Positions 35,311-44,237 of a DNA stretch of 52,492 nt are shown piece after piece (positions within the stretch are counted from its first letter, which is position 1; each line of letters begins with the position of its first letter). Position numbers and translations under genes: made by a program. Source of the DNA: Rikenella sp031551865 (GTDB taxonomy: Bacteria; Bacteroidota; Bacteroidia; Bacteroidales; Rikenellaceae); the NCBI GenBank assembly GCA_031551865.1, contig JAVBMY010000015.1:1-52492 (forward strand), in the 5' to 3' direction. A model generated the notes under the pieces. It did no database searches and was not told the origin of the DNA. It was given only the letters and a program-made list of their open reading frames with translations.

Positions 35311-35398
35311 CGTTATTGCGAGGGTTTTCAGAAATCCGAAACAATCTTCCCCTCGATCGGAGAGATTACTTCGTCGTCTGCGGCTCCTCGCAATGACG
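35311..35398. repeat. REP-like palindromic element (family A copy 3)
   Basis: Ends CGTTATTGCGAGGG and CTCCTCGCAATGACG with inner CAATCTTCCCC / GAGATTACTTCGTCG segments. It is the main content of the 289-nt gap between pcrA and tdh. Confidence 0.75.
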
Positions 35399-35503
35399 GG
35401 GAAAATACCCCGTGTGCGGAAGCTTTTTGTGGCTATAAAAATATGAACGGCAAAACTTATAAATACTAAAATCCCAATACCCTTTTAACCCTTTTTCCTT
35501 TCG

Positions 35504-36439
35504 ATGAAAAAAATACTGATCCTCGGCGCCTGCGGGCAGATAGGCTCCGAACTCACTACCCACCTGCGCTCGATCTACGGGCACGGCAACGTGATCCCCA
35601 CCGACCTGCGCCCCAAGGACGACTATGTCCAGCTCGACGCCACGAACGCCGCCGCCGTGGCGCATCTGGTCGCCGAACAGAAGGTCGACGCCATCTACAA
35701 CCTCGTGGCCACGCTCAGTGCCGCCGGCGAGGCCGACCCCCAGAAAGCCTGGAAGATCAACATGGGCGCCCTGATGAGTGCCCTCGAAGTGGCCCGTCAC
35801 TATCAATGCGCCCTGTTCACGCCCAGCTCGATCGGAGCCTTCGGGCCCGATGCCCCCAAGGACGGCACGCCGCAGGATACCGCCATGCACCCGCGCACCA
35901 TCTACGGTGTGTGTAAGGTGACGGGCGAGATGCTCAGCGACTACTATTTCCACCGCTTCGGGGTCGATACCCGCAGCGTGCGCCTGCCGGGCGTGATCTC
36001 GTCGGAAACGCTGCCCGGCGGCGGCACGACCGACTATGCCGTCGAGATCTATTATGCTGCCCTGCGCGGGGAGCGCTTCGTGTGCCCTATCCCCGAGGGC
36101 CGCTATATGGACATGATCTATATGCCTGACGTGCTGGCCGCCATGACCGACCTGATGGAGGCCGACCCCTCGAAACTCCTCCATCGCAATGCCTTCAACG
36201 TGGCCTCGATGAGCTTTGCCCCGGAGCATATCTATGCCGAAATCAAAAAACACATCCCGTCGTTCGAAATGGTGTACGAGGTCGATCCCGTGCGCGATGC
36301 CATTTCGGATAGTTGGCCCAACCGCATGGACGACAGCGCCGCCCGCACCGAATGGGGATGGGCCCCGAAATGGAACCTCTCCTCGATGACCGCCGACATT
36401 CTGTCCCGCCTGCGCGCCCGCGGCATCGGGAAAGAATAA
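35504..36439 (+). CDS. tdh: L-threonine 3-dehydrogenase, SDR (epimerase-like) type
   Basis: Oxidises L-threonine to 2-amino-3-ketobutyrate with NAD+. 311 residues: Rossmann motif GACGQIG (8-14), the active-site Ser in PSSI (S109) and YxxxK (Y134, K138), with the extended-SDR substrate domain (RLPGVISSETLPGGGTTDYA). This pattern matches the epimerase-type threonine dehydrogenase of Bacteroidota and animals, not the zinc medium-chain E. coli Tdh. The partner enzyme, Kbl, is encoded 14 kb away in this window. A general NAD-dependent epimerase is the alternative. No consensus promoter was recognised upstream. Confidence 0.88.
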   Translation: MKKILILGACGQIGSELTTHLRSIYGHGNVIPTDLRPKDDYVQLDATNAAAVAHLVAEQKVDAIYNLVATLSAAGEADPQKAWKINMGALMSALEVARHYQCALFTPSSIGAFGPDAPKDGTPQDTAMHPRTIYGVCKVTGEMLSDYYFHRFGVDTRSVRLPGVISSETLPGGGTTDYAVEIYYAALRGERFVCPIPEGRYMDMIYMPDVLAAMTDLMEADPSKLLHRNAFNVASMSFAPEHIYAEIKKHIPSFEMVYEVDPVRDAISDSWPNRMDDSAARTEWGWAPKWNLSSMTADILSRLRARGIGKE

Positions 36440-36445
36440 CCCCCT

Positions 36446-36555
36446 CGTCATTGCGGGGAGCGAGTGTGGCGAGCAAACGTGGGAATCGCGTACTATGCCC
36501 TTGTGGGGATCATTACGCGATTGTTTCCACGGGCTACGCCCTCCTCGCAATGACG
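36446..36555. repeat. REP-like palindromic element (family A copy 4)
   Basis: Ends CGTCATTGCGGGGAG and CTCCTCGCAATGACG; the interior is longer than in other copies (GGGAATCGCG / CGCGATTGTTTCC inner arms). It starts 6 nt after the tdh stop. Confidence 0.8.
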
Positions 36556-36731
36556 ATACAGAAGTCCGCTCGCCGCAATTTTTTTCACTCCTGTGAAATC
36601 CGGAATTGCGGCGAGCGGCGTCTTATAGGCGAAGAGAGAAACTTCAAATTATAGGAAAGCGACCGTCGGCCCTCTCCGGTAACGGGGAGGGGCCCGGTCA
36701 AAAAAGAAAAAACAGTTAAAAACATCCGATA

Positions 36732-37532
36732 ATGAAAAAAGCAATCATCCTTTCACTGGTTTTCGTGGCCGCGTTGGCCGGCATCACGTTAAGGCCCGCC
36801 TCGGCAGAAGAGCCCCGGCCCAACACGGCTACTGTGCGGTTCGATACCGGCAGCGGTACGGTCGGGATTACCGTCTCGGATTCGGACAGCGTGTCCGGCA
36901 TTACCGCCGCCCCGGCCGACCTCGAAACACTGACCCAGCAGGTGGCCAATCTGCAGGATAAACTCTCGCGCCTCGAAGAGCGGGGCGGAGTATCCGATAA
37001 CCGCTTCTCGATGTTCTGGAAATCGGAAGTGATCCAGTATGTGATGCCGATCATAGCGATCGTGTTGTTCTTCGGGACAATCATTCTGTGCGTCTATTTT
37101 TCCACGCGTTTTAGCTACAAACGTGAGAAAGAGCGCTACGAATACGAGAAATTCCGGGCGGAGCAAGGCATTCCCGTCTCGCTCGAAGAAAAAGAAATAG
37201 ACGCGGAATACCAACGGAACAAAGGGGCAAAAACGCTGTTCAAATGGGTGGCCATCGGATTTGCCATAGCTGTTTTCAGCGTGTTCAGCAACATGCAAAA
37301 CTATTCGCTGGGGATCAATATTCTCCAGTTTCTGGGCTTGGCCGCACTCGGTTGGTTCTGTTTCTACCTGCTCGTGAACTATGTCCTGCCTCCCCGCGAA
37401 CACTCCCACGGCGGCTTCTGCGGCGGGCGGCACAAGGAACACGGCCATCATCACCATGGCCATCACGGTAGCCACGGCCATTATGGTAAAGACCACCGCA
37501 GGGACGACAACCACACTTCTGCGGAACAATAA
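36732..37532 (+). CDS. DUF6249-like membrane protein with His-rich tail
   Basis: 266 residues: signal peptide or N-terminal anchor (about 1-26), a short predicted coiled coil (DLETLTQQVANLQDKLSRLEE, about 62-82, as a heptad-like stretch), a transmembrane segment (about 100-121), a charged cytoplasmic stretch ending in EEKEIDAEYQRNK, two further hydrophobic segments (about 172-190 and 198-217), then a 45-residue tail with 14 histidines and little else but Gly, Lys and Asp. The core resembles DUF6249 proteins encoded beside ECF sigma factors in Bacteroidota. The function is unknown; the tail could bind Ni, Zn, Cu or Co. It is 45 nt upstream of the sigma factor and probably cotranscribed. Confidence 0.75.
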   Translation: MKKAIILSLVFVAALAGITLRPASAEEPRPNTATVRFDTGSGTVGITVSDSDSVSGITAAPADLETLTQQVANLQDKLSRLEERGGVSDNRFSMFWKSEVIQYVMPIIAIVLFFGTIILCVYFSTRFSYKREKERYEYEKFRAEQGIPVSLEEKEIDAEYQRNKGAKTLFKWVAIGFAIAVFSVFSNMQNYSLGINILQFLGLAALGWFCFYLLVNYVLPPREHSHGGFCGGRHKEHGHHHHGHHGSHGHYGKDHRRDDNHTSAEQ

Positions 37533-37577
37533 GCTTGGTTATTTAGCACGAATCCAAAATAGCACGATTCCGCGATA

Positions 37578-38138
37578 GTGAAACAACCCGCCGATAAAGG
37601 TTCCGGACTCGACGATTTCCTGCTCATCACGCGCATACGGATGACGGGTAACCGAGAAGCCTTCGGGCGACTGGTCGAACGATACCAGTCGCCCCTGCGG
37701 CGTTACCTGTTGCAGCTCACCCGCGGCGATAGCCAGCGCACCGACGACCTGGCGCAGGAGAGTTTCGTCAAAGCCTTCGAATCGATTAAACAGCTGAGTA
37801 CCACCGGGTCGTTCCGGGCGTGGCTGTTCCGGATCGCCTATCGCACGTTCCTCGACGATTGCCGGAGCCTGAACGTCGGGGCGCGGCGGGCCCTCGGGCT
37901 CGGTACCGAAGCCGACTTTTCGGCCGCCGGGAGCGAAGGCTCGTGCGAGATGGCCACGCTCGATTCGATGCTTGCACCGCTCGACGATGCGGAACGGAAC
38001 CTGATGCTGCTCGCGGGTGTGGAACAGCTTTCGCATTCGCAGATCGCCGAGATCACCGGCATGCCGCTGGGCAGTGTCAAAACCACGATTCTGCGCGCCA
38101 AGAACAAGCTCCGCGACCACTTGGGCGGCGACCGGTAA
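37578..38138 (+). CDS. ECF-type RNA polymerase sigma factor
   Basis: 186 residues read from a GTG start (37578); the only later in-frame Met (…RMTGNREAFGRL) would remove about 21 residues. Region 2 is clear (AFGRLVERYQSPLRRYLLQL, then DDLAQESFVKAFESI and FRAWLFRIAYRTFLDDC) and region 4 ends the protein (LSHSQIAEITGMPLGSVKTTILRAKNKLRDHL). There is no N-terminal region 1, so it is an extracytoplasmic-function sigma. It sits between a DUF6249 membrane protein and a small membrane protein that may act as its partners. A classic FecR or ZAS anti-sigma is not visible. Confidence 0.9.
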   Translation: MKQPADKGSGLDDFLLITRIRMTGNREAFGRLVERYQSPLRRYLLQLTRGDSQRTDDLAQESFVKAFESIKQLSTTGSFRAWLFRIAYRTFLDDCRSLNVGARRALGLGTEADFSAAGSEGSCEMATLDSMLAPLDDAERNLMLLAGVEQLSHSQIAEITGMPLGSVKTTILRAKNKLRDHLGGDR

Positions 38139-38276
38139 GTTTCCTGCTCCGTAATTGCGAGGATTGCACAGCCCGAAGCCATCCTCCTAGTCTGTAGCCA
38201 CGCTCTGCCGGAGCGGCTCACCATGGCGACAAGAAGACAGGCGCAGATGCAGATTAAAATAACCTCAGGATTTATT

Positions 38277-38284
38277 ACCTTTGT
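38277..38284 (+). promoter_or_regulatory. -7 box before the small membrane protein gene
   Basis: TACCTTTG is an exact match to TAnnTTTG; the ATG follows 12 nt later, giving a very short leader. No -33 TTTG at the normal spacing. It suggests a second, sigma-independent start within the DUF6249-sigma run. Confidence 0.45.
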
Positions 38285-38296
38285 AACAAGAGAACC

Positions 38297-38605
38297 ATGA
38301 AACGACAAAACGACATAGACAACCGCATCGACGCCCTGTTCGGCGCCGCGCGCGGAGTGCGTATCGAAGACGGCGGGTTTACCCGGAAGGTCGCCGGGCA
38401 GTTGGTCGTGCCGCCGTCGAAGAACGGCTACCGGCTGGCGACACTGGCCGTGGGACTGGCGTCGCTGGTCATTGTGGCCGTGGTCGTGCAGTTCGACCTC
38501 GCCCCGCTCACCCGCGAGGCCCGGGCCGAAACCCGTAAAGGACTCGATCGGGTCGAGCACGCCGTCACCCGTTCTTTCTCGGAGCTGGCCGAAAGAATAA
38601 AATAA
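38297..38605 (+). CDS. Small single-pass membrane protein
   Basis: 102 residues. An N-terminal cytoplasmic part of about 47 residues (charged, ending VPPSKNGYR) precedes one hydrophobic segment (about 49-68, LATLAVGLASLVIVAVVVQF) and a C-terminal amphipathic, charged helix (TREARAETRKGLDRVEHAV). Not recognised as a known family. Its place after an ECF sigma gene and its topology suggest an anti-sigma-like or sensor role, but it lacks the zinc-binding HxxxCxxC motif of ZAS domains. The gap to the sigma stop (158 nt) contains a decayed family A end (CGTAATTGCGAGG, 38150-38162). Confidence 0.7.
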   Translation: MKRQNDIDNRIDALFGAARGVRIEDGGFTRKVAGQLVVPPSKNGYRLATLAVGLASLVIVAVVVQFDLAPLTREARAETRKGLDRVEHAVTRSFSELAERIK

Positions 38606-38610
38606 CGGGA

Positions 38611-38734
38611 TTATCCCTTTTAGGCTTGCTGCCGGTTTGCATCAGCTTTTCGCGATCCGTCTGCCAAGGCCGCTTGGTGGCCTCGGGGGGTGGGTGCCGG
38701 GTCGAATCTGATACAACAAGCCTGAAAGGGATAA
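38611..38734. repeat. 124-bp element with nested inverted repeats
   Basis: Outer arms 38611-38628 and 38717-38734 (TTATCCCTTTTAGGCTTG versus its complement) match at 17 of 18 positions. Directly inside, TTGCATCAG (38637-38645) pairs with CTGATACAA (38708-38716) at 8 of 9. A third G+C-rich hairpin (CCAAGGCCGCTTGG) sits in the centre. The element starts 6 nt after the small membrane protein gene. It could be a structured RNA, a processing signal or a miniature mobile element. Confidence 0.6.
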
Positions 38735-38798
38735 GTCCGTAAAATAATGGGTTGCCCGGCCGTGGCCCCGCTCCCGGGCGCACCTCAGGCGCGCCGTG

Positions 38799-38829
38799 CG
38801 CCCAGGCGGTGATCGCCTGGGCGTTTTTT
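38799..38829 (+). terminator. Intrinsic terminator
   Basis: CGCCCAGGCG (38799-38808), loop GTGAT, CGCCTGGGCG (38814-38823), then six T residues. It separates the sigma-factor gene group and the nested repeat from the response regulator. Confidence 0.85.
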
Positions 38830-38878
38830 CTTTTGAATGTTTGGGCGGGTCGGGTATGTGAATCCTTAAAATAATCCT

Positions 38879-38886
38879 TATTTTTG
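38879..38886 (+). promoter_or_regulatory. -7 box upstream of the response regulator
   Basis: TATTTTTG fits TAnnTTTG. No TTTG at 19-21 nt upstream. The resulting leader would be about 120 nt. Confidence 0.4.
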
Positions 38887-39014
38887 TTGTTCATAGAGGG
38901 TGGCTGTTGGCTCCAATGGATTTTCGGCCTGCGATTTTTGGATTGGCAGGATTTTAACCCCGTAGTCTTCGACCTGGACGGAATGTCTCGTTTTCTCCCG
39001 CTCGCCCCGCAACC

Positions 39015-39758
39015 ATGAACGACAACACCTATTCCATATTGCTGGTCGACGACCACGCCCTGTTCAGGGGCGGGTTGCGCGTACTGATCGAGAACCATCC
39101 GCGCCTGAAGGTCGCCGGCGAAGCCTCTACCGGCCTCGAAATGCTCGACTGGCTCGACAAGGCAGGACTCCGGCGCTCTGCTCCGAATTCCGGTGCCGCT
39201 TTCGGGGCGCTCACCAATGCGGCTTCCGGCACCTCCGGTCCGCTCCGACCTGCGGGCGAATTTCTGCCCGATGTCGTGCTGCTCGACATCTCGATGCCCG
39301 GCATGGACGGCATCGCCGCCGCACAGCACGCCCTGGAACGCTATCCCGGGCTGCGGATCATCACCCTGTCGATGTATGGCGAACAGGACTACTACTTCAA
39401 AATGGTGTCGCTCGGCGTGAAAGGATTCCTGCTCAAGAGTTCCGATATTGCCGAGGTCTACGCGGCCATCGAGGCGGTGGCCGAGGGCGGGTCTTATTTC
39501 TCGCAGGAACTGCTCACCAACCTGGTCGGCAGCCTGCGCACCGCTCCTGCGCACGACGAGCCGCTGCTTTCGGGGCGCGAACTCGAAATCTTGTTGCTGA
39601 TCTGCCGTGGACTCACCAACGCCGAGATCGCCGACAACCTCTTCATAAGCAAACGCACGGTTGACAACCACCGTGCGAATATTCTCGAAAAAACCGCCTG
39701 CAAGAATACCGCCAACCTCGTGGTGTACGCCATCAAAAACGGGTTGGTCGAAATATAG
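39015..39758 (+). CDS. NarL/LuxR-type response regulator with a receiver-domain insertion
   Basis: Two-component response regulator, 247 residues. The receiver domain has the acidic pair D12-D13, phospho-acceptor D91 (VVLLDISMPGMDG) and the conserved Lys K141 (GFLLKSSD). The C-terminal GerE helix-turn-helix (about 184-245) contains LSGRELEILLLICRGLTNAEIA and SKRTVDNHRANI (read as consecutive motifs). Between helix 2 and the phospho-Asp strand, residues about 52-81 form an Ala/Ser/Gly-rich insertion absent from the family. No histidine kinase gene is adjacent, so it is an orphan. A promoter-like box lies at 38879. Confidence 0.88.
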   Translation: MNDNTYSILLVDDHALFRGGLRVLIENHPRLKVAGEASTGLEMLDWLDKAGLRRSAPNSGAAFGALTNAASGTSGPLRPAGEFLPDVVLLDISMPGMDGIAAAQHALERYPGLRIITLSMYGEQDYYFKMVSLGVKGFLLKSSDIAEVYAAIEAVAEGGSYFSQELLTNLVGSLRTAPAHDEPLLSGRELEILLLICRGLTNAEIADNLFISKRTVDNHRANILEKTACKNTANLVVYAIKNGLVEI

Positions 39759-40025
39759 CCTATCCGCACTAATACCTCTTGAGGTCCGCCGTCGGCGGAG
39801 GGTGCAAACGAGCCGCAGGCAGATATTGCAGCCTGCCGCCATGGGGTGCCAGCGGACTGTCGGGCCGCTTCCCGACCCCCAACATACCCCAGGCAACTGG
39901 TAAAACGCAGTGGGATCATCGCTATGATGCCCGCGGCCTTCCGGGAACCTCCCGTTGAATGACTGCTACGCCCTGTAACCTCTCTGCCGCCCCTATTGCA
40001 GACCCTTTCCGAACCTTCCTCTGCC

Positions 40026-43000
40026 ATGAAAGAGCAAAACGAACATAAACCCGCCACCGACACCGCCGCTTCTTCCGGTCCGTCCTCCGCCGAAACCGTT
40101 GCTCCGGCCACCGCCGAAGCTGCTTTTGCTGCTGTCCCGGCCGACGGAACCGCCACCCGTCCGGAGCACCGCCGCCGGATGCCCAAATGGTTGAAGCGCC
40201 TGCTGATCGTATTGGGCTCGGTTGTGGGCTTTTTTATGCTGGTCATTGCCGCGCTCTGGTTTATCCTGACCCCCGCGCGGCTCACTCCCATCGTGATCCG
40301 CGTGTGCGACAGCTTCCTGAATGCCGACGTAAAGTTTGAAAGTGTCGGCATCAGCTTCATCAAAGAGTTCCCCTACGCCACCGTGCAGCTCAAAGGCGCC
40401 GAGATCACCTCGAAAGTGTTTGCCGGCGACCCCGTGGAATTCACCCGCCAGTTGCCGCCCGACGTCGAGAAACTCGCGTCGGTAGAAACCCTCGAAGTGT
40501 CGGTAAACCTCTGGTCGTTGCTCACTACCGGTAAGATACAGATCAGCCGCCTGAGGCTCGACGGCTCGAACCTGAACGCCTTTGTGGCCCCCGACGGTCG
40601 CGCCAACTGGGAAATCTACTCTGTGGACACCACCGCCATAACCGAAACTGCCGAAGAAGAGAGTGATTTCGACATCGAGATCAACATCCGCCGCCTGTCG
40701 GTGAGCAACGGTTGCCTTATCGCCTACGAAGACTACCGCGACTATTCCGGCGGCTGGATCAGCCTCAAGGACCTCAGCGCCGAGGGCGCCATCTCGACCA
40801 ACTTCGCCAAGCTCGACATCACCCGCGCCGCGATCGACAGCTGTAACTTCAACATCTACCTCGACGGTGAGCAGACCGGCGCCGACCTGAACACCTTCGA
40901 ACTCACCCGCCGCGACTTCCGCGATTATGCCATGAAAACCGTGGTGACCGACCTCAAGGTGTTCGACGTGGCGTTGGCCGACTCGCTGGCCGGCGAAGGG
41001 CAGGTGCTCGTGCTCAGCGACGACCATACCCAGCTTCGCGCCGTCGATCTGCGCATCACCGCCGCAAGCCATGCACTCAACAAATTCGGAAAACCCGACG
41101 AAATCACCGCCCTGGCCAACTCCTATGTCGGGATCACGCTCGACAGCACCGCATTCGACGGCACGATCGCCATCGAGCACATCTACCTCGGCGATATCCT
41201 GAGGTTGATTCCGGCCGATTATTTGCCCGAGGATTTCGTGGATTATCCCCGCCATATCGAAACCGACATCCTGGCCGATGCCGCCATCGGCATCAAAGGT
41301 GCGTTCGGTTACAGCACCGACGACGACGAGCGGCTTCCCTCGCTCCGCATCGGACTTCAACTGCCCGACGGTTATCTCTCGTATAATGAGTCTCCCAAGA
41401 ATTCGGTGCGCCTCGATACATTGGGGCTCGACGCCACGATCGGTTTCGATGTCGACCGTCCGGATTCCTGTTACGTCGACCTGCGCCACCTGAAGGTCGT
41501 GGGGCTCGGCATGTCGCTCGACGCCCACGGCGAGATCGGCCGCTATCTCGAAGACCCGCAGTTCGACCTGACGGTCAAAGGCGTGTTGTCGCTCTACGAA
41601 CTCGGCAAGACACTGAGTACTTATGGCATGGATGCAGCACTGCGCGGGATCAGCCTGCGCGGCCGCCTCGATCTCGATGCCGACATCCATTCGCGCCTAA
41701 GCCAGCTCGGCTCGGTTCAGGGATTGACCCGCGGACGAACCACCGCCCGCTTGTCGATGGACAGTGTCCGGGTAGACATCCCTGCGCAGGGGATACACCT
41801 GCTCGTCGGGCGGGGAGCGTTCGGCATCGGGGGCGGCGCAACCCGGGGCGATGCGATCCTGACCCGGGGGACACGTGTCCTCGGGGGCGGGTTCAGCCTC
41901 GATACCCTGAGCCTGCGCCTCGACACCACGATGCGTATCAATGCCCGTAACCTCAAGCTCGAAGCCCGGGCCGCCGCCAGCAATTTCTCGCGCGACACCA
42001 CCGCCGTCCACCCCTCGCGGGGTACCCTGTCGGCCACCAGCCTGAGGGTAGAACTGGGCGACTCGGCCACCGTCATCATGCGTAATATGGAGGGAGACTG
42101 GAGCGTGTCGCCTACACCGGGCGAACCCCGCACGCCCCGTCTGGCGCTCGACCTCGGCACCACATGGATGGCCTGGCGTGAACCGTCCAGCCGCTACACG
42201 CTGTCGCGCACCCGGCTCCAACTGGGGGCGACCTTCTATAAGCAAAACCGGGAACAGGAATTGCGCCGTACAGCCCGCCTCGATTCCCTCCAACACATCT
42301 ATCCCGATGTACCGCGCGACTCATTGTATGCTCACGCAGCCCGTAACCGCGGCGGAAGACGCGGTGGTTTCGGCGGCGTTATCGCCGACGACTCGCTGTT
42401 CCGTCAAAGCAACATTGACCTGACGGTCTCCGACGACCTGGGCGGCCTGTTGCGCCGCTGGGAGCTCTACGGTTCGCTGACTTCGGAACGAGGCCGGGTG
42501 GTGACTCCCTATTTCCCGGTCGATACGCATCTCAGCCACATTGATATGGCGTTCAATACCGACGAGGTGACCGTCAATTCGCTCGGGGTGAAGGCCGGGC
42601 AGTCGCAGGTCAACTTCAGTGGCCAGATTTCCGGCCTGCGCCGCGCCATGCTCAATGCCGGGCGTATCCGCGGCACGATCCACGTGGATGCCGATACGCT
42701 GAACTTCACCGAACTCGTCCGCGTGACCAACGCCGGGATGGAACTGATGGCGATGGGCGGCGTGGGGCACGTCGAAGACGATGCCCAGTTGCAACAACGC
42801 ATCGAGATGTCGGTCGATACGTCGGCCGCCAGTTCGCTGATCATCATTCCGCGCAACGTCGACCTGACGCTTAACCTGAATGTGCGGCACGGTAACTACG
42901 GCGCCCTCGTGCTCCGCAGCGTGACAGGGCAGGCCGTCGCCCGTTCGCGCGTGTTGCAGCTCAATGATTTCGAAATGCAGACCGACGCCGGACGCATGGT

Positions 43001-43712
43001 TCTTTCGGGCATGTATGCCACGCGGTCGCCGAAGGACATCGAGGCGGGATTCGACCTCGATATGCAGGACATACAGGTCGAAAAACTGATCGGACTGATG
43101 CCGGAAGTCGATTCGCTGTTGCCGATGCTCCGGTCGCTCGAAGGTGTGGTGAGTTGCCAGGTGGCGGCCACTGTCGAGATCGACGAGCAGATGAACATGC
43201 TCTTGCCTACGCTCCGCGGGGCCTGCCATATCGAGGGGCATAACCTGGTGCTGCTCGACGGCGAAACATTTGCCGAGATCTCCAAAAAGCTGATGTTCAA
43301 GAATAAAGAGCGAAACCTGGTCGACCATATCGAGGCCGAGATACTGATCCACGATTCGAAGATCGAGATTTTCCCCTTCATCCTCGAAATCGACCGCTAT
43401 CGCACGGCCATCAGCGGGGAGCACGGGCTGGACATGAACTTCAGGTACCACATCTCGGTGCTGAAATCGCCGCTGCCGTTCCGCCTCGGGATCGACATCG
43501 TCGGGAACCTCGACGATTTCAAGTTCAAGATCCGCAGTGCCCGCTACAAAAGTGCGAACCTGCCGTCGCGCACCGAGATCATCAACCAGACCCGGATGAA
43601 CCTGCGGGAATACATTGATGACGTCTTTATCCGCGGTGCCGAATCGGGCGGTTCCCGGAATCGTTTCGATATTCCGGTGGTGGCTGCCGATACCGCGGCT
43701 ATGGCCGAATAA
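40026..43712 (+). CDS. Large AsmA-like envelope protein
   Basis: 1228 residues from ATG 40026; an earlier TTG frame start adds ten residues and is less likely. Layout: disordered Ala/Thr/Pro-rich N-terminus (about 1-45), one transmembrane helix (about 56-76), then an AsmA-like N-terminal domain (VKFESVGISFIKEFPYATVQLKG) and a very long, beta-rich periplasmic part with repeated 'L..L.V.G' strands. The C-terminal third carries the AsmA-like region (FPFILEIDRYRTAISGEHGL). Relatives (AsmA, TamB, YhdP) form lipid-conducting bridges between inner and outer membranes; a phospholipid-transport role is inferred from family and size. It stands alone in the plus strand. Confidence 0.85.
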   Translation: MKEQNEHKPATDTAASSGPSSAETVAPATAEAAFAAVPADGTATRPEHRRRMPKWLKRLLIVLGSVVGFFMLVIAALWFILTPARLTPIVIRVCDSFLNADVKFESVGISFIKEFPYATVQLKGAEITSKVFAGDPVEFTRQLPPDVEKLASVETLEVSVNLWSLLTTGKIQISRLRLDGSNLNAFVAPDGRANWEIYSVDTTAITETAEEESDFDIEINIRRLSVSNGCLIAYEDYRDYSGGWISLKDLSAEGAISTNFAKLDITRAAIDSCNFNIYLDGEQTGADLNTFELTRRDFRDYAMKTVVTDLKVFDVALADSLAGEGQVLVLSDDHTQLRAVDLRITAASHALNKFGKPDEITALANSYVGITLDSTAFDGTIAIEHIYLGDILRLIPADYLPEDFVDYPRHIETDILADAAIGIKGAFGYSTDDDERLPSLRIGLQLPDGYLSYNESPKNSVRLDTLGLDATIGFDVDRPDSCYVDLRHLKVVGLGMSLDAHGEIGRYLEDPQFDLTVKGVLSLYELGKTLSTYGMDAALRGISLRGRLDLDADIHSRLSQLGSVQGLTRGRTTARLSMDSVRVDIPAQGIHLLVGRGAFGIGGGATRGDAILTRGTRVLGGGFSLDTLSLRLDTTMRINARNLKLEARAAASNFSRDTTAVHPSRGTLSATSLRVELGDSATVIMRNMEGDWSVSPTPGEPRTPRLALDLGTTWMAWREPSSRYTLSRTRLQLGATFYKQNREQELRRTARLDSLQHIYPDVPRDSLYAHAARNRGGRRGGFGGVIADDSLFRQSNIDLTVSDDLGGLLRRWELYGSLTSERGRVVTPYFPVDTHLSHIDMAFNTDEVTVNSLGVKAGQSQVNFSGQISGLRRAMLNAGRIRGTIHVDADTLNFTELVRVTNAGMELMAMGGVGHVEDDAQLQQRIEMSVDTSAASSLIIIPRNVDLTLNLNVRHGNYGALVLRSVTGQAVARSRVLQLNDFEMQTDAGRMVLSGMYATRSPKDIEAGFDLDMQDIQVEKLIGLMPEVDSLLPMLRSLEGVVSCQVAATVEIDEQMNMLLPTLRGACHIEGHNLVLLDGETFAEISKKLMFKNKERNLVDHIEAEILIHDSKIEIFPFILEIDRYRTAISGEHGLDMNFRYHISVLKSPLPFRLGIDIVGNLDDFKFKIRSARYKSANLPSRTEIINQTRMNLREYIDDVFIRGAESGGSRNRFDIPVVAADTAAMAE

Positions 43713-44107
43713 CGATCGCCCGCTCGTGGGAGCCTCTGCGCTAAGGGACATTGCGGGGTTTTGGGGAGTACCTGATTTGCGCCGGCATCCCGCTTTCGGA
43801 GTGTTTATGCCCCGAAATGCGGCTTCCCGGGCGGTAGGGTTTGTGGTTTGCCGGAGCATGCCGATTCTTCAGAACATAGGGCTCGGTTCGGGTAGTATGC
43901 CGGAGAGAGAGGAGTTCGGTTCGTAGTGTGGTATGGCGGGAGCCGGGTCTTCGGCCTGTGAAACTCCCGTCGGGGTTTGGCTTTACTGGGGCGGAAGGCG
44001 TTCCGGAATGCCGGATGCCGGTTAAGCATGAAGTTGGCCGGAGTCTGGTTTTCCGGGAGGAAAGAGGCCGGCGGGATTGAAATTATTGCGAAAAAATCGC
44101 CCGAAAA
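43713..44107. other. Gene-free gap between asmA-like gene and tRNA-Val
   Basis: About 400 nt without a supported gene. It is rich in short imperfect repeats of TTCCGG, GCCGG and ATGCCGG and in G runs; the frames across it have no family resemblance and skewed composition. No terminator with a T-tract was found after the AsmA-like gene. Confidence 0.45.
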
Positions 44108-44138
44108 TTTGCGGGAAAATAAAATCTGTCTATCTTTG
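44108..44138 (+). promoter_or_regulatory. Consensus promoter of tRNA-Val
   Basis: TTTG (44108-44111), 19-nt spacer, TATCTTTG (44131-44138): a perfect Bacteroidota promoter placed 11 nt before the tRNA 5' end. Confidence 0.85.
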
Positions 44139-44149
44139 TATCCGCTTTC

Positions 44150-44224
44150 GGGAGCTTAGCTCAGTCGGTTCAGAGCGTCTGCCTTACAAGCAGAGGGTCG
44201 GGGGTTCGAATCCCTCAGCTCCCA
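44150..44224 (+). tRNA. tRNA-Val (anticodon TAC)
   Basis: A 75-nt cloverleaf: acceptor stem GGGAGCT / AGCTCCC with discriminator A, D stem GCTC / GAGC, anticodon stem TCTGC / GCAGA with loop CTTACAA (anticodon TAC), T arm GGGGG-TTCGAAT-CCCTC (one G·T pair). The 3' CCA is not encoded (ACA follows). The open frame on the opposite strand is the well-known antisense artefact of such tRNAs. Confidence 0.97.
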
Positions 44225-44237
44225 CAAACTGAAAATC

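Noticed and set aside
38605..39014. A gene between the small membrane protein and the response regulator
   Set aside because: The frames there are short or antisense and are interrupted by the nested repeat and a clear terminator.
42678..42689. ATCCACGTGGAT palindrome as a parS site
   Set aside because: It shares only the central part of the parS consensus, the flanking bases do not fit, and it lies inside the AsmA-like coding sequence. GGACACGTGTCC near 41871 fails in the same way.
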